A stretch of 64,000 nucleotides of DNA from an uncultured Lachnospiraceae bacterium (lineage in GTDB: Bacteria; Bacillota; Clostridia; Lachnospirales; Lachnospiraceae), in assembly GCA_900542015.1 (NCBI GenBank), contig UQLY01000013.1, forward strand, positions 1 to 64,000. The letters run 5' to 3'. Shown in pieces: positions 1 through 8,617 of the stretch (position 1 is the first letter of the stretch; each line of letters starts with the position of its first letter). Made by a program: the position numbers and the translations under genes. The notes below the pieces were generated by a model. It saw only the letters and a list, made by a program, of their open reading frames with translations, was not told where the DNA came from and did not search any database.

Positions 1-74
1 GGCTGAAGCGGAGAGATCGGAGAGGGAAGTCGTTGTTCGGTTTTGAGGGTACTCCCAGGGGAAACCTGAAATAA

Positions 75-146
75 TCCTCGATAGCTCAATGGTAGAGCAC
101 TCGGCTGTTAACCGAGTTGTTGCAGGTTCGAGCCCTGCTCGGGGAG
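75..146 (+). tRNA. tRNA-Asn (GTT)
   Basis: A cloverleaf folds from 75 to 146. The 7-bp acceptor stem pairs 75-81 with 139-145, the T arm carries GGTTCGAGC, and the anticodon loop reads CTGTTAA, giving anticodon GTT. No CCA is encoded. It is the first of three closely spaced tRNA genes. Confidence 0.95.
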
Positions 147-232
147 CTTGGCGCTTAATGAGCGGAAGAGAGAGTTTCGTTGAGTCGCAGAGATGTGAGA
201 AAGGCTTGGCAGGAAGTGCGAAGCAAGAATAA

Positions 233-304
233 GGCTCCGTGGTCAAGCGGTTAAGACATCGCCCTTTCACGGCGGTAACACGGGTTCGATTCCCGTCGGA
301 GTCA
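233..304 (+). tRNA. tRNA-Glu (TTC)
   Basis: The acceptor stem GGCTCCG (233-239) pairs with CGGAGTC (297-303). The anticodon loop is CTTTCAC, anticodon TTC, and the T loop is GGTTCGATT. CCA is not encoded. Confidence 0.95.
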
Positions 305-337
305 TTGAAACCTGAAATGGTTCATATAATAGAATAT

Positions 338-409
338 GGCGCAGTAGCCAAGTGGTAAGGCAATGGTCTGCAACACCAGTATGCACCGGTTCAAATCCGG
401 TCTGCGCCT
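338..409 (+). tRNA. tRNA-Cys (GCA)
   Basis: The acceptor stem GGCGCAG (338-344) pairs with CTGCGCC (402-408). The anticodon loop CTGCAAC gives anticodon GCA, and the T loop is GGTTCAAAT. One non-canonical A-G pair closes the anticodon stem. It is the last tRNA before the terminator. Confidence 0.93.
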
Positions 410-416
410 CTGATTG

Positions 417-450
417 GGCTTCAAATTTATGATAGATTTGAAGCCTTTTT
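417..450 (+). terminator. Intrinsic terminator of the tRNA cluster
   Basis: A perfect 10-bp stem (417-426 with 436-445, GGCTTCAAAT against ATTTGAAGCC) is followed by a T run. It lies 8 nt after tRNA-Cys. Confidence 0.9.
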
Positions 451-510
451 CCGTTTTATACAGCGGCAGACACCTATTTGACAGAATAAGAATTTAGGAG
501 TAAAGAACCA

Positions 511-1446
511 ATGAATACTTTGATTGTTTTGCAGCAGATGGCAGTATTATTTGTGATTATGATGGTAGGATATATGTGCAGTAAGTTATCCTGGATTGAT
601 GATAACACCTATTCCAAGCTTTCTAAAATTGTAGTCAATATTATGAATCCGATGTTGATTATCAACGGGGTAATCAATAAGGAAACGGGAAATGACTATG
701 GCAAGGTCTGGACGAACCTGCTGTTAATCGTGATTTATTTTGTTCTGCTGATTTTGTTGAGCTTCGTGGTCGTTCGGATTTTGAGAATAGAGCACTCAAC
801 GGAAAGCCTATACCGGTTGATGCTGATTTTTTCCAATGTAGGATTTATTGGGATTCCGGTTATCAGCAGCGTTTATGGAGAGACGAGCGTGCTGTATATC
901 GCTTTTTATATCCTGGGATATAATTTCCTTTTGTATACCTACGGGCTGCATCTGGTGGACGTCAGTGCCGAAGAGGGAAAGAAACAGGAGAAGGGCGTTT
1001 TTTGGAAAAAGATGCTCAATCCCGGCGTATTTGCTTGTTTGGTGGCAATCGCTGTTTTTGTCTTCCAGATTAAAGTGCCGGGGCCGGTAGAATCTCTGGT
1101 ATCCTATCTGGGAGAACCCGCCGTTCCCTTATCAATGCTTCTGATCGGCGCGTCCATGGCTCAGCAGGATTTGAAAAAAATGTTTACGGATTTCAGAATG
1201 TATGTATTTTTGATCATCAGGCTTTTGGTTATTCCCATTGCCGCGGCGCTTGTCATCAGAAATTTTGCCGTAGATCCGCAGATCGCAGGGATATTTATTT
1301 TAATGCTTGCCATGCCTATCGGCAGTATTGTTGTCCTGTTGGCGGCGGACCAGGGAGCCGATGAAACTTGCTGTATCAAGGGAAGCGTTTTGAGCACGCT
1401 GTTCAGTGTAGTGACGATCCCGGTGGTTTCGCTGTTTTTGATGTAA
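511..1446 (+). CDS. AEC family permease (auxin-efflux-carrier type)
   Basis: The 311-residue protein is almost entirely hydrophobic, with about ten predicted membrane segments in two halves of five, as usual for the AEC/YfdV family of organic-anion or small-molecule exporters. The N-terminal half holds SNVGFIGIPV near residues 110-120 and the C-terminal half holds MLAMPIGSIVVLLA, both typical of the family. A Shine-Dalgarno-like TTAGGAG stands upstream of the ATG. The gene appears to be transcribed alone, with a tRNA terminator before it and a terminator after it. The substrate cannot be read from sequence; malate or other dicarboxylates are known for some relatives. Confidence 0.88.
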   Translation: MNTLIVLQQMAVLFVIMMVGYMCSKLSWIDDNTYSKLSKIVVNIMNPMLIINGVINKETGNDYGKVWTNLLLIVIYFVLLILLSFVVVRILRIEHSTESLYRLMLIFSNVGFIGIPVISSVYGETSVLYIAFYILGYNFLLYTYGLHLVDVSAEEGKKQEKGVFWKKMLNPGVFACLVAIAVFVFQIKVPGPVESLVSYLGEPAVPLSMLLIGASMAQQDLKKMFTDFRMYVFLIIRLLVIPIAAALVIRNFAVDPQIAGIFILMLAMPIGSIVVLLAADQGADETCCIKGSVLSTLFSVVTIPVVSLFLM

Positions 1447-1472
1447 AGCGAACGAAAAAAGTCGAATCAAAC

Positions 1473-1501
1473 TTGAAACCCGCTAATGATGGGTGTATAA
1501 T
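1473..1501 (+). promoter_or_regulatory. SigA-type promoter
   Basis: TTGAAA (1473-1478) and TATAAT (1496-1501) are separated by 17 nt. Its start point would fall only a few bases before the hairpin at 1511-1553, so it either makes a very short RNA or drives the MFS gene through an attenuator. Confidence 0.7.
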
Positions 1502-1510
1502 ATGGCATAT

Positions 1511-1553
1511 GCCTCTGTCACGGTTTAAAAGCCGCCCGGCAGAGGCTTTTTTT
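1511..1553 (+). terminator. Intrinsic terminator or attenuator before the MFS gene
   Basis: GCCTCTG (1511-1517) pairs with CAGAGGC (1540-1546), followed by seven T residues. It can end the upstream permease transcript, but it also sits just after a good promoter. Confidence 0.8.
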
Positions 1554-1584
1554 ACAAAATTTTAAATGAAGGAAGTATGGGTTT

Positions 1585-2967
1585 ATGGGAGAGAAATCAC
1601 AAAAATCCGGGGGCTGGCGCACCAATAAATGGGTTCGCGCGGCGATTCCGGCACTACTGCTGCATTGCAGTATCGGTACTGTTTACTGTTGGTCGATTTT
1701 CAGTCAGGAAATTGCGGACTACATTGGCTTTTCTAAGGGGGCAACGGAATGGGCATTTAGTTTTGCAATCTTTTTCCTGGGAATGTCGGCGGCGTTTCTG
1801 GGTAATGTTGTAGAAAAGGACATTCACAAATCGTCGCTGATTGCGACAATCTGTTTTGCGCTGGGTATGGCGGGGACAGGCTTTTTTATCTATTACGGAG
1901 GACTGCATAAGGGAAGCGCAGTCGCTTTGATCGGAATTTATATCTGCTATGGTTTTATCATGGGAATCGGACTGGGAACAGGATATTTGTCTCCGGTCAA
2001 GACATTGATGTTGTGGTTTGAAGACAGAAAAGGGCTTGCAACGGGTCTTGCAGTAGCGGGATTTGGTGCGGCGAAGGCAATCGCAAGTCCGATTATGCAG
2101 GCATTGCTGGACAATCTGGGCGAAAGCGGTATCTGGAAAATGTTTTTAATTCTTGCTGCCGTATATTTCGTAATGATGTTTGTAGGACATTTGCTGTTGA
2201 AAAAACCGGACGGCTGGCATGAGCCTCAGAAGAAGGAAAAAGGGCAGAGCATCATGGATGTTATTAAGACGAAACCGATTTCCAATTATATCGGGATCTG
2301 GCTGATGTTCTATATCAATATTACCTGTGGTCTTGCCTTGATTTCACAGGAAAAGATGATTGTAAAATGCCTTGGGCTTGCAAGCGTAGTCGGTATTATT
2401 TCTACCGTATCCGCTATTTTCAACGCCGGCGGTCGTCTGGGATTTTCGGCATGGGCGGACACGATGAAGGACAGAAATACTATTTATAAGCTGATTTTTA
2501 TATTATCCATTGCTTTTACGGGAATCGTTTTATTGACAAACGGCATTAAAAACGGAGAAGGCAATACTTTACTGACGATCCTGGTATTGGCGCTGATCTT
2601 TGTTGTCAATGCAGGATACGGCGGCGGATTTTCCAATGTTCCCAACCTGTTGTCCGACCATTACGGCATGGGAAGCATCAGCGCCATTCACGGGCTTACC
2701 TTATCCGCATGGGCGTTTGCAGGTCTGACGGGCAACCAGATGGCGGCGTGGATTGTTAAGACATTCGGAAAGGTCGAGGAGATCGAGCATGTTCTGGCGG
2801 ACGGTACCGTGGAAATGATATCCGTCAACCCGACCGGATACCAGTATGTGCTGTATGCGACGCTGGCGCTTTATATTGTAGCGCTGATTATCTGCCTCGT
2901 TTTGGTAAAGCCTACGGATAAGGCTCTGGAAGCGAAAAAGGCAAAGCAGAAAGCTGCACAAAACTAG
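1585..2967 (+). CDS. OFA-type major facilitator transporter
   Basis: This 460-residue protein has twelve predicted membrane segments and matches the oxalate/formate antiporter (OFA) branch of the MFS. The N-terminal segment with HCSIGTVYCWSIF, the loop with GTGYLSPVKTLMLWF and the DRKGLATGLAVAGFG stretch are family hallmarks. The C-terminus is a Lys/Ala-rich cytoplasmic tail. The chosen ATG follows GAAGGAAG; a second ATG 8 nt earlier is in another frame. Members exchange small carboxylates, so formate or oxalate is possible, which would fit a fermenter with PFL, but the substrate is inferred only. Confidence 0.88.
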   Translation: MGEKSQKSGGWRTNKWVRAAIPALLLHCSIGTVYCWSIFSQEIADYIGFSKGATEWAFSFAIFFLGMSAAFLGNVVEKDIHKSSLIATICFALGMAGTGFFIYYGGLHKGSAVALIGIYICYGFIMGIGLGTGYLSPVKTLMLWFEDRKGLATGLAVAGFGAAKAIASPIMQALLDNLGESGIWKMFLILAAVYFVMMFVGHLLLKKPDGWHEPQKKEKGQSIMDVIKTKPISNYIGIWLMFYINITCGLALISQEKMIVKCLGLASVVGIISTVSAIFNAGGRLGFSAWADTMKDRNTIYKLIFILSIAFTGIVLLTNGIKNGEGNTLLTILVLALIFVVNAGYGGGFSNVPNLLSDHYGMGSISAIHGLTLSAWAFAGLTGNQMAAWIVKTFGKVEEIEHVLADGTVEMISVNPTGYQYVLYATLALYIVALIICLVLVKPTDKALEAKKAKQKAAQN

Positions 2968-2993
2968 GAAATAGAGCTGAAATAACGGCTATA

Positions 2994-3044
2994 AAAGGGA
3001 TGTAACATTTATCAGAATTGTGTAAAATGTTACACCCCTTTTTT
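2994..3044 (+). terminator. Intrinsic terminator, GGGATGTAACATTT family
   Basis: The stem pairs GGG-TGTAACATTT (from 2997) with AAATGTTACA-CCC, leaving one internal mismatch, and is followed by six T residues. The arm resembles those at 41197 and 59334, so it seems to belong to a repeated terminator type. Confidence 0.85.
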
Positions 3045-3056
3045 GATGGCAGGCTC

Positions 3057-3085
3057 TTGTAATGAATATATTGATGTTATATAAT
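3057..3085 (+). promoter_or_regulatory. SigA-type promoter of the GGDEF gene
   Basis: TTGTAA (3057-3062) and TATAAT (3080-3085) have a 17-nt spacer, 58 nt before the start codon. Confidence 0.7.
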
Positions 3086-3143
3086 ATGTTTATAATATTA
3101 TTTTGCGTATTTTGGTACTTATTTCCTACAGGGAGAAGCGGGT

Positions 3144-5453
3144 ATGGGTAAAAAAAGATTGAATATTGGTCTGTTAATAAATGAATATAGTGATATATTT
3201 GCCAGAGAAGTATGTACAGGCGCTATGTATGCGGCTGAGGAGATCGATGCGAATCTGTTTATTTTATCCGGCGGATATTTTGACGCGCCCTACATGGAGC
3301 GAAATAAGAGCAAATATGAGTATCAGAATAACTATTTGTTTAACTTCGCTACAAAAGACAATATTGACGTGCTGATTGTGCTGCTGGGGACGATTGCAAG
3401 CAATGTGGACGAAAGCGTACATAAAGAGTTTTTGGAAAAATTTGAAGGGATTCCCATCATTACCATTGCGAACAAGGTAGAGGGATATGCCAATATTTCT
3501 TTTGATAATAAGGCTGGTTTTGCAAAGGAAGTCGAATACCTGATTCAGTATCTGGGCAAGAAACGAATCGGAATTGTATGCGGTCCGGCAACAAATGAGG
3601 ATTCCATTGAGAGGCTGGACGCTTATAAGGAAACGCTGCAAAAGTATCAGCTTCCCATTGAAGAAAAAAGGATTGTATACGGCAATTTTACGGAGTACAG
3701 CGAAGAAGCCATTGAGAAGCTTCTGGACGACAACGACGATTTGGACGCCATCGTTTTTTCCAACGACTATATGGCGCTTGGCGGATACCGTATATTAGAG
3801 GCGAGAGGCATCAAACCGGGAAGGGATATTGCGGTTGTGGGATTCGACGATTCGCCTTTTGCCGCGTTGATGGAGCCTGGTCTGACGACGACCAGAGCCA
3901 ATTCGTCCGAATTGGGATACCGCGCCGTAAAGGAAGCGTGTAAGCTGAAGCTCGGAGACGATGCGGACATTCGGATCGAGACGGTATTTATAGAACGGGA
4001 ATCTTCGGGGGATAAGGTAAGGAACGCTTTAATCAGGGCGGAGAGCAAATTTGAATTTGATCCTGACAACCAGGAAGTAGGAGAACTGGTAAAACAGATC
4101 AGCGGCGCATTGTTTGACGTCTACACCCAGGAAGAAACGGTTTCTTTTATTGAAGAGATCCTGGAAACATTTATGACCTGGATGATGAAGAACGTATACA
4201 GAAAAACGATTACGAGCGAATTGTATGCGGAGATATCGGATCAGTTTTTATATTTGAATACGGAAATTATGAGAAGGATGAACAGCATCCATCTGGTTTA
4301 TGAAATCAGCGAATATTTTGTGTTGTTGTTTGCCAAGTTTCTTGAGACGGATCAGGACCGCCTGAAAATGTATGCTTCGCTGGCGGAATGTTTCAAAAAT
4401 ATTCTGATGATCAACGAAAGGCGGCGCAGTTATGATTCCAGAGAAAACGAAATGGTCAACAGAGTTACGATGACGATTATGCGGGATCTGATCAGCGAGG
4501 ATGAGCAGAGCGAAAATTATGACGTTCTTCTTTCGAGAATGAATCATCTGGACTTTAACGAGAGCTATATCCTGCTGCTTCCGAAGGTTATCCGGTGCAA
4601 AAAGAACGGTAAATGGAAAATGCCGGATAAATTGTTAATCAAGGCGTATCAAAAAGGAAGAAACAGTTATATGCCGCCGGAGGAAGAACAGGAAATTGCC
4701 ATTGCTGATATTTTCCGTATTCCGTATTTAAAAGACGACAGGAGAAAGACTTATGCGGTTTCTTTCCTGTTTTCCAAGGATGAACAGTACGGTTTGTTTA
4801 TTGCAGAACCGAATCTGGAAAATATGATTACCATTGAACCGGTTACGTTCCAGATTTCTTCGGCGATTCAGACCATGCGCCTGTTTAAGAGCAAAGAGGA
4901 CGTCAGCGCGAAGCTGGCGGAAAGCCTGGAACAGTTGAAGGAAACAAACGCCTTCCTGGATGAAGTATCCAAGTCTGACGAGCTGACGCAGATTTACAAC
5001 CGCAGAGGTTTTCTGGTAACGGCAAGGAAGGTTATGAAGGACCCGGCTAATTTTAATAAAAATGCGGTTGTCCTTTATGCGGATATGAATAATCTGAAAC
5101 TGATCAACGATAAATTCGGACATGAGGAAGGCGACTATTCGCTGAGGACCATTGCTCAGATTTTGAAAGGGGCTCTTGGCGAAAACGAGATCATAGGACG
5201 TTTCGGCGGAGACGAATTTGCGGCGTTTTTGTTTATGGAGGATAAAAACTATGAACAGGTCTTGCGGAACAGGATTATGGAAATTACGGAAGAACTCAAT
5301 GCCGCCAATGATAAGCCCTATTATATCAGTATGAGCGTCGGTATCACTTCGTTTATCAACGACGGCGAGGCGAGCATGGACGACGCGATGGTCAGGGCGG
5401 ATGTGGATTTGTACCTGCAAAAGAAACATAAGAGAAACAAGATTTTAAAGTAG
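3144..5453 (+). CDS. LacI-type sugar-sensor domain fused to GGDEF diguanylate cyclase
   Basis: The 769-residue protein begins directly with a LacI/periplasmic-binding-protein-like sensor (about residues 5-290), without the DNA-binding helix-turn-helix of LacI regulators and without signal peptide or membrane segment, so it should act in the cytoplasm. A middle region (about 300-600) of unknown type follows. The C-terminal GGDEF domain (about 605-765) has DELTQIYNRRGF and an intact GRFGGDEF with GGDEF at about 688-692. The usual RxxD inhibitory site is absent; GENE occupies that position. It probably makes c-di-GMP in response to a sugar or related ligand. It has its own promoter and is followed by a weak hairpin. 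Confidence 0.85.
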   Translation: MGKKRLNIGLLINEYSDIFAREVCTGAMYAAEEIDANLFILSGGYFDAPYMERNKSKYEYQNNYLFNFATKDNIDVLIVLLGTIASNVDESVHKEFLEKFEGIPIITIANKVEGYANISFDNKAGFAKEVEYLIQYLGKKRIGIVCGPATNEDSIERLDAYKETLQKYQLPIEEKRIVYGNFTEYSEEAIEKLLDDNDDLDAIVFSNDYMALGGYRILEARGIKPGRDIAVVGFDDSPFAALMEPGLTTTRANSSELGYRAVKEACKLKLGDDADIRIETVFIERESSGDKVRNALIRAESKFEFDPDNQEVGELVKQISGALFDVYTQEETVSFIEEILETFMTWMMKNVYRKTITSELYAEISDQFLYLNTEIMRRMNSIHLVYEISEYFVLLFAKFLETDQDRLKMYASLAECFKNILMINERRRSYDSRENEMVNRVTMTIMRDLISEDEQSENYDVLLSRMNHLDFNESYILLLPKVIRCKKNGKWKMPDKLLIKAYQKGRNSYMPPEEEQEIAIADIFRIPYLKDDRRKTYAVSFLFSKDEQYGLFIAEPNLENMITIEPVTFQISSAIQTMRLFKSKEDVSAKLAESLEQLKETNAFLDEVSKSDELTQIYNRRGFLVTARKVMKDPANFNKNAVVLYADMNNLKLINDKFGHEEGDYSLRTIAQILKGALGENEIIGRFGGDEFAAFLFMEDKNYEQVLRNRIMEITEELNAANDKPYYISMSVGITSFINDGEASMDDAMVRADVDLYLQKKHKRNKILK

Positions 5454-5476
5454 CGGGATTGCTTGAAAGAGAAAAC

Positions 5477-5510
5477 GGGCTTGGGTCTGGAAAGGTCCGA
5501 GCCCTTTGTG
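5477..5510 (+). terminator. Weak intrinsic terminator after the GGDEF gene
   Basis: GGGCTTGG (5477-5484) pairs with CCGAGCCC (5497-5504) with one wobble pair, followed by TTTGTGCATTT. The T tract is poor. Its position argues against the long upstream extension of the next gene. Confidence 0.45.
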
Positions 5511-5533
5511 CATTTATCGGAGAAGGCAAAAAT

Positions 5534-6382
5534 ATGAAAAAACAACAAAAAATGCAAAGCGGAAAGCAAAATGAAAAGCAAAATGAAAGGCAAACTGAGA
5601 AGGAAGGCGGGAAGAAAAAGCGCATACTTTGGAAAATATGGGTGGTGCTGGGGATTCTTTGCCTGCTATATTTTATTGCATTGAATCTATATACGGGATT
5701 TACCAATTTGTTTTATTGCATTTGGCTGCCCATCGGAATTGTTTTTCTGATTCTTGCTCGGATGACGAAGACGGGAGCGATCAGGCGGATGCCAAGGGGG
5801 CTGAAAATCCTGTGCGGCGGCTTTATCGCTGTGTGTGCGGCATTCTTTTTATTGATAGAGGGATTGATTTTGTCGGGATTTTACCGCACGCCTTCAAAGG
5901 AACCGGATTATCTGATCGTATTGGGAGCGCATGTGGAAAACGGCAGACCCAGCAGGGTGCTGGCAAAGCGCCTGGACGCGGCGTTTGATTATGCGGCGGA
6001 GCACGAAAATGTGACGGTAATCGTATCCGGGGGTCAGGGCGGCAACGAAGCGACTACCGAAGCCTACGCCATGGCGGCATATCTGGAAGAGAAGGGATTG
6101 GAACGGGATCGGATTCTTTTGGAGGAAAAGTCTACGGATACGGAAGAGAATCTCAGATTTTCCAAGGAGCTGACAGGAGACGGCGCGAGGATTGCGGTGG
6201 TCAGCAACGACTTTCATATCTACCGCGCCGTGCATCTGGCAAGAGGAGCAGGATTTAACGATCCCCAGGGGTTGAGCGCCAGGGATGATATCCGGACGCT
6301 TCCGGCGAATCTGATGCGGGAATTTTTCGGCGTGGTCAAGGATTGGGTATGCGGAAATATGAAGTTATTTCCGGCATGGTAA
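5534..6382 (+). CDS. YdcF/ElyC/SanA-family membrane protein (DUF218)
   Basis: Starting at the ATG after GGAGAAGG gives 282 residues; an in-frame start 25 codons earlier would lie inside the hairpin of the previous gene. The N-terminus is a Lys/Gln/Glu-rich low-complexity stretch of about 30 residues, followed by three membrane segments (about 35-125). The DUF218 domain then shows DYLIVLGAHVENGRPS, VIVSGGQGGNEATTEA and VVSNDFHIYRA, the conserved core of YdcF-like proteins. Family members are linked to envelope or vancomycin-barrier functions (SanA, ElyC), but the biochemical role is unknown. Confidence 0.8.
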   Translation: MKKQQKMQSGKQNEKQNERQTEKEGGKKKRILWKIWVVLGILCLLYFIALNLYTGFTNLFYCIWLPIGIVFLILARMTKTGAIRRMPRGLKILCGGFIAVCAAFFLLIEGLILSGFYRTPSKEPDYLIVLGAHVENGRPSRVLAKRLDAAFDYAAEHENVTVIVSGGQGGNEATTEAYAMAAYLEEKGLERDRILLEEKSTDTEENLRFSKELTGDGARIAVVSNDFHIYRAVHLARGAGFNDPQGLSARDDIRTLPANLMREFFGVVKDWVCGNMKLFPAW

Positions 6383-6424
6383 AATGAAATATAAAACGAA
6401 GCGAATCTGTCAGGAGGATTGGGT

Positions 6425-7147
6425 ATGGAACAGATAGAAAAATTGCAGCAGATGATTGATGAAAGCGATTCCATTGTGTTTTTCGGAGGAGCGGGAGTTT
6501 CCACCGAGAGCGGGATACCGGATTTTCGCAGCGTGGACGGGTTGTATCATCAAAAGTATGATTATCCGCCGGAGACGATTTTAAGCCACAGCTTTTACCG
6601 GAGCAAACCGGAGGAGTTTTTCCGTTTTTATAAGGATAAAATGCTTTGTCTGGACGCACAGCCCAACGCGGCGCACCGCAAGCTTGCCGAGTTGGAAGCT
6701 GCGGGTAAATTAAGGGCAGTCGTTACGCAGAATATCGACGGGCTGCATCAGGCGGCGGGCAGCAAAAGAGTCTATGAGCTTCACGGAAGCGTTTTGCGGA
6801 ATTACTGTGAAAGCTGCGGCGCGTTTTATGATGCGGAATATATTCTGCGCGCCGGGGGAGTACCGAAGTGCACCTGCGGCGGAGATATCAAGCCGGATGT
6901 GGTTTTATATGAAGAGGGACTGGACAATCAGGTGTTAAGCGGCGCCATTAAGGCAATCAGCGAAGCGGACATGCTGATTATCGGAGGGACGTCCCTGGTG
7001 GTTTATCCGGCGGCGGGGCTGATTGATTATTACAGAGGGAATAAGCTGGTAGTGATTAACAAAGCGCCCACGTCGAGGGACAGCATGGCGGATCTGGTCA
7101 TCAGCGGTCCGATCGGGGAAATCCTGTCCAAAATAAAGGTCCGTTGA
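6425..7147 (+). CDS. cobB: NAD-dependent protein deacylase, sirtuin
   Basis: The 240-residue protein has the sirtuin signatures in order: GAGVSTESGIPDFRS near the N-terminus for NAD binding, TQNIDGLHQAAGS, the catalytic His in LHGSV, and a four-Cys zinc site (CESCG and CTCGG), followed by KPDVVLYEE. Sirtuins remove acyl groups from lysines using NAD. The ATG at 6425 is chosen because AGGAGG ends 7 nt before it; an in-frame TTG two codons earlier lies too close to that site. Confidence 0.92.
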   Translation: MEQIEKLQQMIDESDSIVFFGGAGVSTESGIPDFRSVDGLYHQKYDYPPETILSHSFYRSKPEEFFRFYKDKMLCLDAQPNAAHRKLAELEAAGKLRAVVTQNIDGLHQAAGSKRVYELHGSVLRNYCESCGAFYDAEYILRAGGVPKCTCGGDIKPDVVLYEEGLDNQVLSGAIKAISEADMLIIGGTSLVVYPAAGLIDYYRGNKLVVINKAPTSRDSMADLVISGPIGEILSKIKVR

Positions 7148-7202
7148 GGCACAGAAGCTAATAAAAGACCTGCGGAGGGGAAACAGAGGAAAGGAGCTGC
7201 AC

Positions 7203-7385
7203 ATGGATTATCAGGTAGGAGACATAGTGACATTAAAGAAACAGCATCCCTGCGGCAGCAGGCAATGGGAGGTGCTGCGCGTGGGAGCGGACTTTAGATT
7301 GAAGTGCTGCGGGTGCGGTCACCAGATCATGATTGCGAGAAAGCTTGTCGAAAAAAATACAAAAGAAATACAGAAAAAATCTTGA
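7203..7385 (+). CDS. DUF951 small protein
   Basis: This 60-residue protein has the DUF951 pattern: YQVGDIVTLKKQHPCGS, then WEVLRVGADFRLKCCGCG and a hydrophobic/basic tail. The Cys cluster (HPCG, CCGCG) could bind metal. Members often stand just upstream of rpsF in Firmicutes, as here; function is unknown. Its stop codon overlaps the -35 box of the rpsF promoter. Confidence 0.85.
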   Translation: MDYQVGDIVTLKKQHPCGSRQWEVLRVGADFRLKCCGCGHQIMIARKLVEKNTKEIQKKS

Positions 7386-7410
7386 AATTTGTGGAAAAGC
7401 ATGGTAACAT
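7382..7410 (+). promoter_or_regulatory. Promoter of rpsF-ssb-rpsR
   Basis: TTGAAA (7382-7387) and TAACAT (7405-7410) have a 17-nt spacer. The -35 box overlaps the stop codon of the preceding gene. About 70 nt of leader follow, with a short hairpin; a ribosomal S6 leader is possible but not demonstrated. Confidence 0.6.
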
Positions 7411-7483
7411 ATATCTTCGTGATATATTATTCCTTGCTCCTTGCAAAGACGAGGGGCCAGAGACCAAAAGGAGGTAACGAAGC

Positions 7484-7774
7484 ATGAACAAATATGAGTT
7501 AGCCGTTGTTGTTAGTGCTAAAATCGAAGACGATGAAAGAGCTGCTACAATCGAAAAAGTAAAAGCTTATATCGAGAGATTCGGTGGAACAGTTACAAAT
7601 GTTGATGAATGGGGCAAGAAAAAACTTGCTTACGACATTCAGAAAATGAGTGAAGCTTTCTACTATTTCATCCAGTTCGATGCTGATGCGTCTGTTCCTT
7701 ACGAAGTTGAGAATAACGTTCGTATTATGGAAAATGTCATCAGATTTTTATGCGTAAGACAAGACGAGGCATAA
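7484..7774 (+). CDS. rpsF: 30S ribosomal protein S6
   Basis: At 96 residues it has the usual S6 length and the typical start MNKYELAVVVSA, the GGTVTNVDEWGKKKLAYDI core and a short acidic tail. S6 binds the central domain of 16S rRNA with S18. AGGAGGTAACG precedes the ATG. It is first in the rpsF-ssb-rpsR operon, the order seen across Firmicutes. Codon choice differs slightly from neighbours, as expected of a highly expressed gene. Confidence 0.97.
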   Translation: MNKYELAVVVSAKIEDDERAATIEKVKAYIERFGGTVTNVDEWGKKKLAYDIQKMSEAFYYFIQFDADASVPYEVENNVRIMENVIRFLCVRQDEA

Positions 7775-7792
7775 TAGAAAGTAGGAAATAAG

Positions 7793-8236
7793 ATGAATAA
7801 AGTAATTCTAATGGGACGTTTAACAAGAGATCCCGAAGTGAGATATTCACAGGGCGAAACACCGCTTGCAATTGCAAGATATTCCCTTGCCGTAGACCGC
7901 AGAGGACGCAACAGCCAGGACGGTCAGACCGCAGATTTTATCAACTGCGTCGCTTTTGGCAGACAGGGAGAATTTGCGGAGAAGTATTTCCGCAAGGGAA
8001 CGAAGATTGCGGTTTCAGGGCGTATCCAGACCGGAAGCTATACCAACAGGGATGGCGTAAAGGTATATACCACAGAGGTTGTAGTCGAAGATCAGGAATT
8101 TGCAGAGAGCAAGGCGAGCCAGTCCGCGAATACGGATAACGGCGGTTTTGTTCCGATGCAGAGCGCAGAACCCGTTGCGGCGGGCGAAGGTTTTATGAAT
8201 ATCCCGGATGGGATTGAAGAATTGCCGTTCAGTTAG
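7793..8236 (+). CDS. ssb: Single-stranded DNA-binding protein
   Basis: The 147-residue protein has an N-terminal OB fold (MNKVILMGRLTRDPEVRYSQ through VVVEDQEFAE, about residues 1-105), a flexible middle, and the acidic C-terminal tip EELPFS that matches the DDIPF-type partner-binding tail. It coats single-stranded DNA during replication and repair. It lies 18 nt after rpsF and 27 nt before rpsR. Confidence 0.96.
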   Translation: MNKVILMGRLTRDPEVRYSQGETPLAIARYSLAVDRRGRNSQDGQTADFINCVAFGRQGEFAEKYFRKGTKIAVSGRIQTGSYTNRDGVKVYTTEVVVEDQEFAESKASQSANTDNGGFVPMQSAEPVAAGEGFMNIPDGIEELPFS

Positions 8237-8263
8237 AAAACGAAAAAGAATGGAGGCAATAGC

Positions 8264-8527
8264 ATGGCTTATAATAAGACAGACAAATCCGATGCTCCTA
8301 TGAAGAGGAGAGGCGGAATCCGCAGAAGAAAAAAAGTTTGTGTATTCTGTGGCAAAGATAATGTGATCGATTATAAAGATACGGCGAAATTAAAAAGATA
8401 TGTATCTGAGAGAGGTAAAATCCTTCCCAGAAGAATCACAGGCAACTGTGCAAAACATCAGAGAGCTTTAACCGTAGCAATCAAACGCGCGCGTCATATC
8501 GCTCTGATGCCTTATGTTCAGGACTGA
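8264..8527 (+). CDS. rpsR: 30S ribosomal protein S18
   Basis: The 87-residue protein shows the S18 core IDYKDTAKLKRYVSERGKI and RRITGNCAKHQRALTVAIKR. CVFC near residue 25 together with the later NCAKH is the metal-binding (C+) form. It ends the operon; a strong terminator follows. Confidence 0.97.
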   Translation: MAYNKTDKSDAPMKRRGGIRRRKKVCVFCGKDNVIDYKDTAKLKRYVSERGKILPRRITGNCAKHQRALTVAIKRARHIALMPYVQD

Positions 8528-8542
8528 TTTGAGTAACGACAG

Positions 8543-8572
8543 CCGGCTGTTCAAAAGAACAGCCGGTTTTTT
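8543..8572 (+). terminator. Terminator of rpsF-ssb-rpsR
   Basis: CCGGCTGTTC (8543-8552), an AAAA loop, GAACAGCCGG (8557-8566) and TTTTTT form a classical intrinsic terminator. Confidence 0.95.
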
Positions 8573-8617
8573 ACTGCCGAAAAATTCTCTTTTTACTCTT
8601 TTTCATGATAAAAGCAG

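Noticed and set aside
1..74. 3' end of a 5S rRNA gene
   Set aside because: The sequence before tRNA-Asn shows no 5S helix I partner or typical end; only a 12-nt match, GAAACCTGAAAT, recurs at 306-317 between the tRNAs.
5459..5533. 25-codon N-terminal extension of the YdcF-like protein
   Set aside because: It would start inside the hairpin after the previous gene, while a good ribosome site stands before the ATG at 5534.
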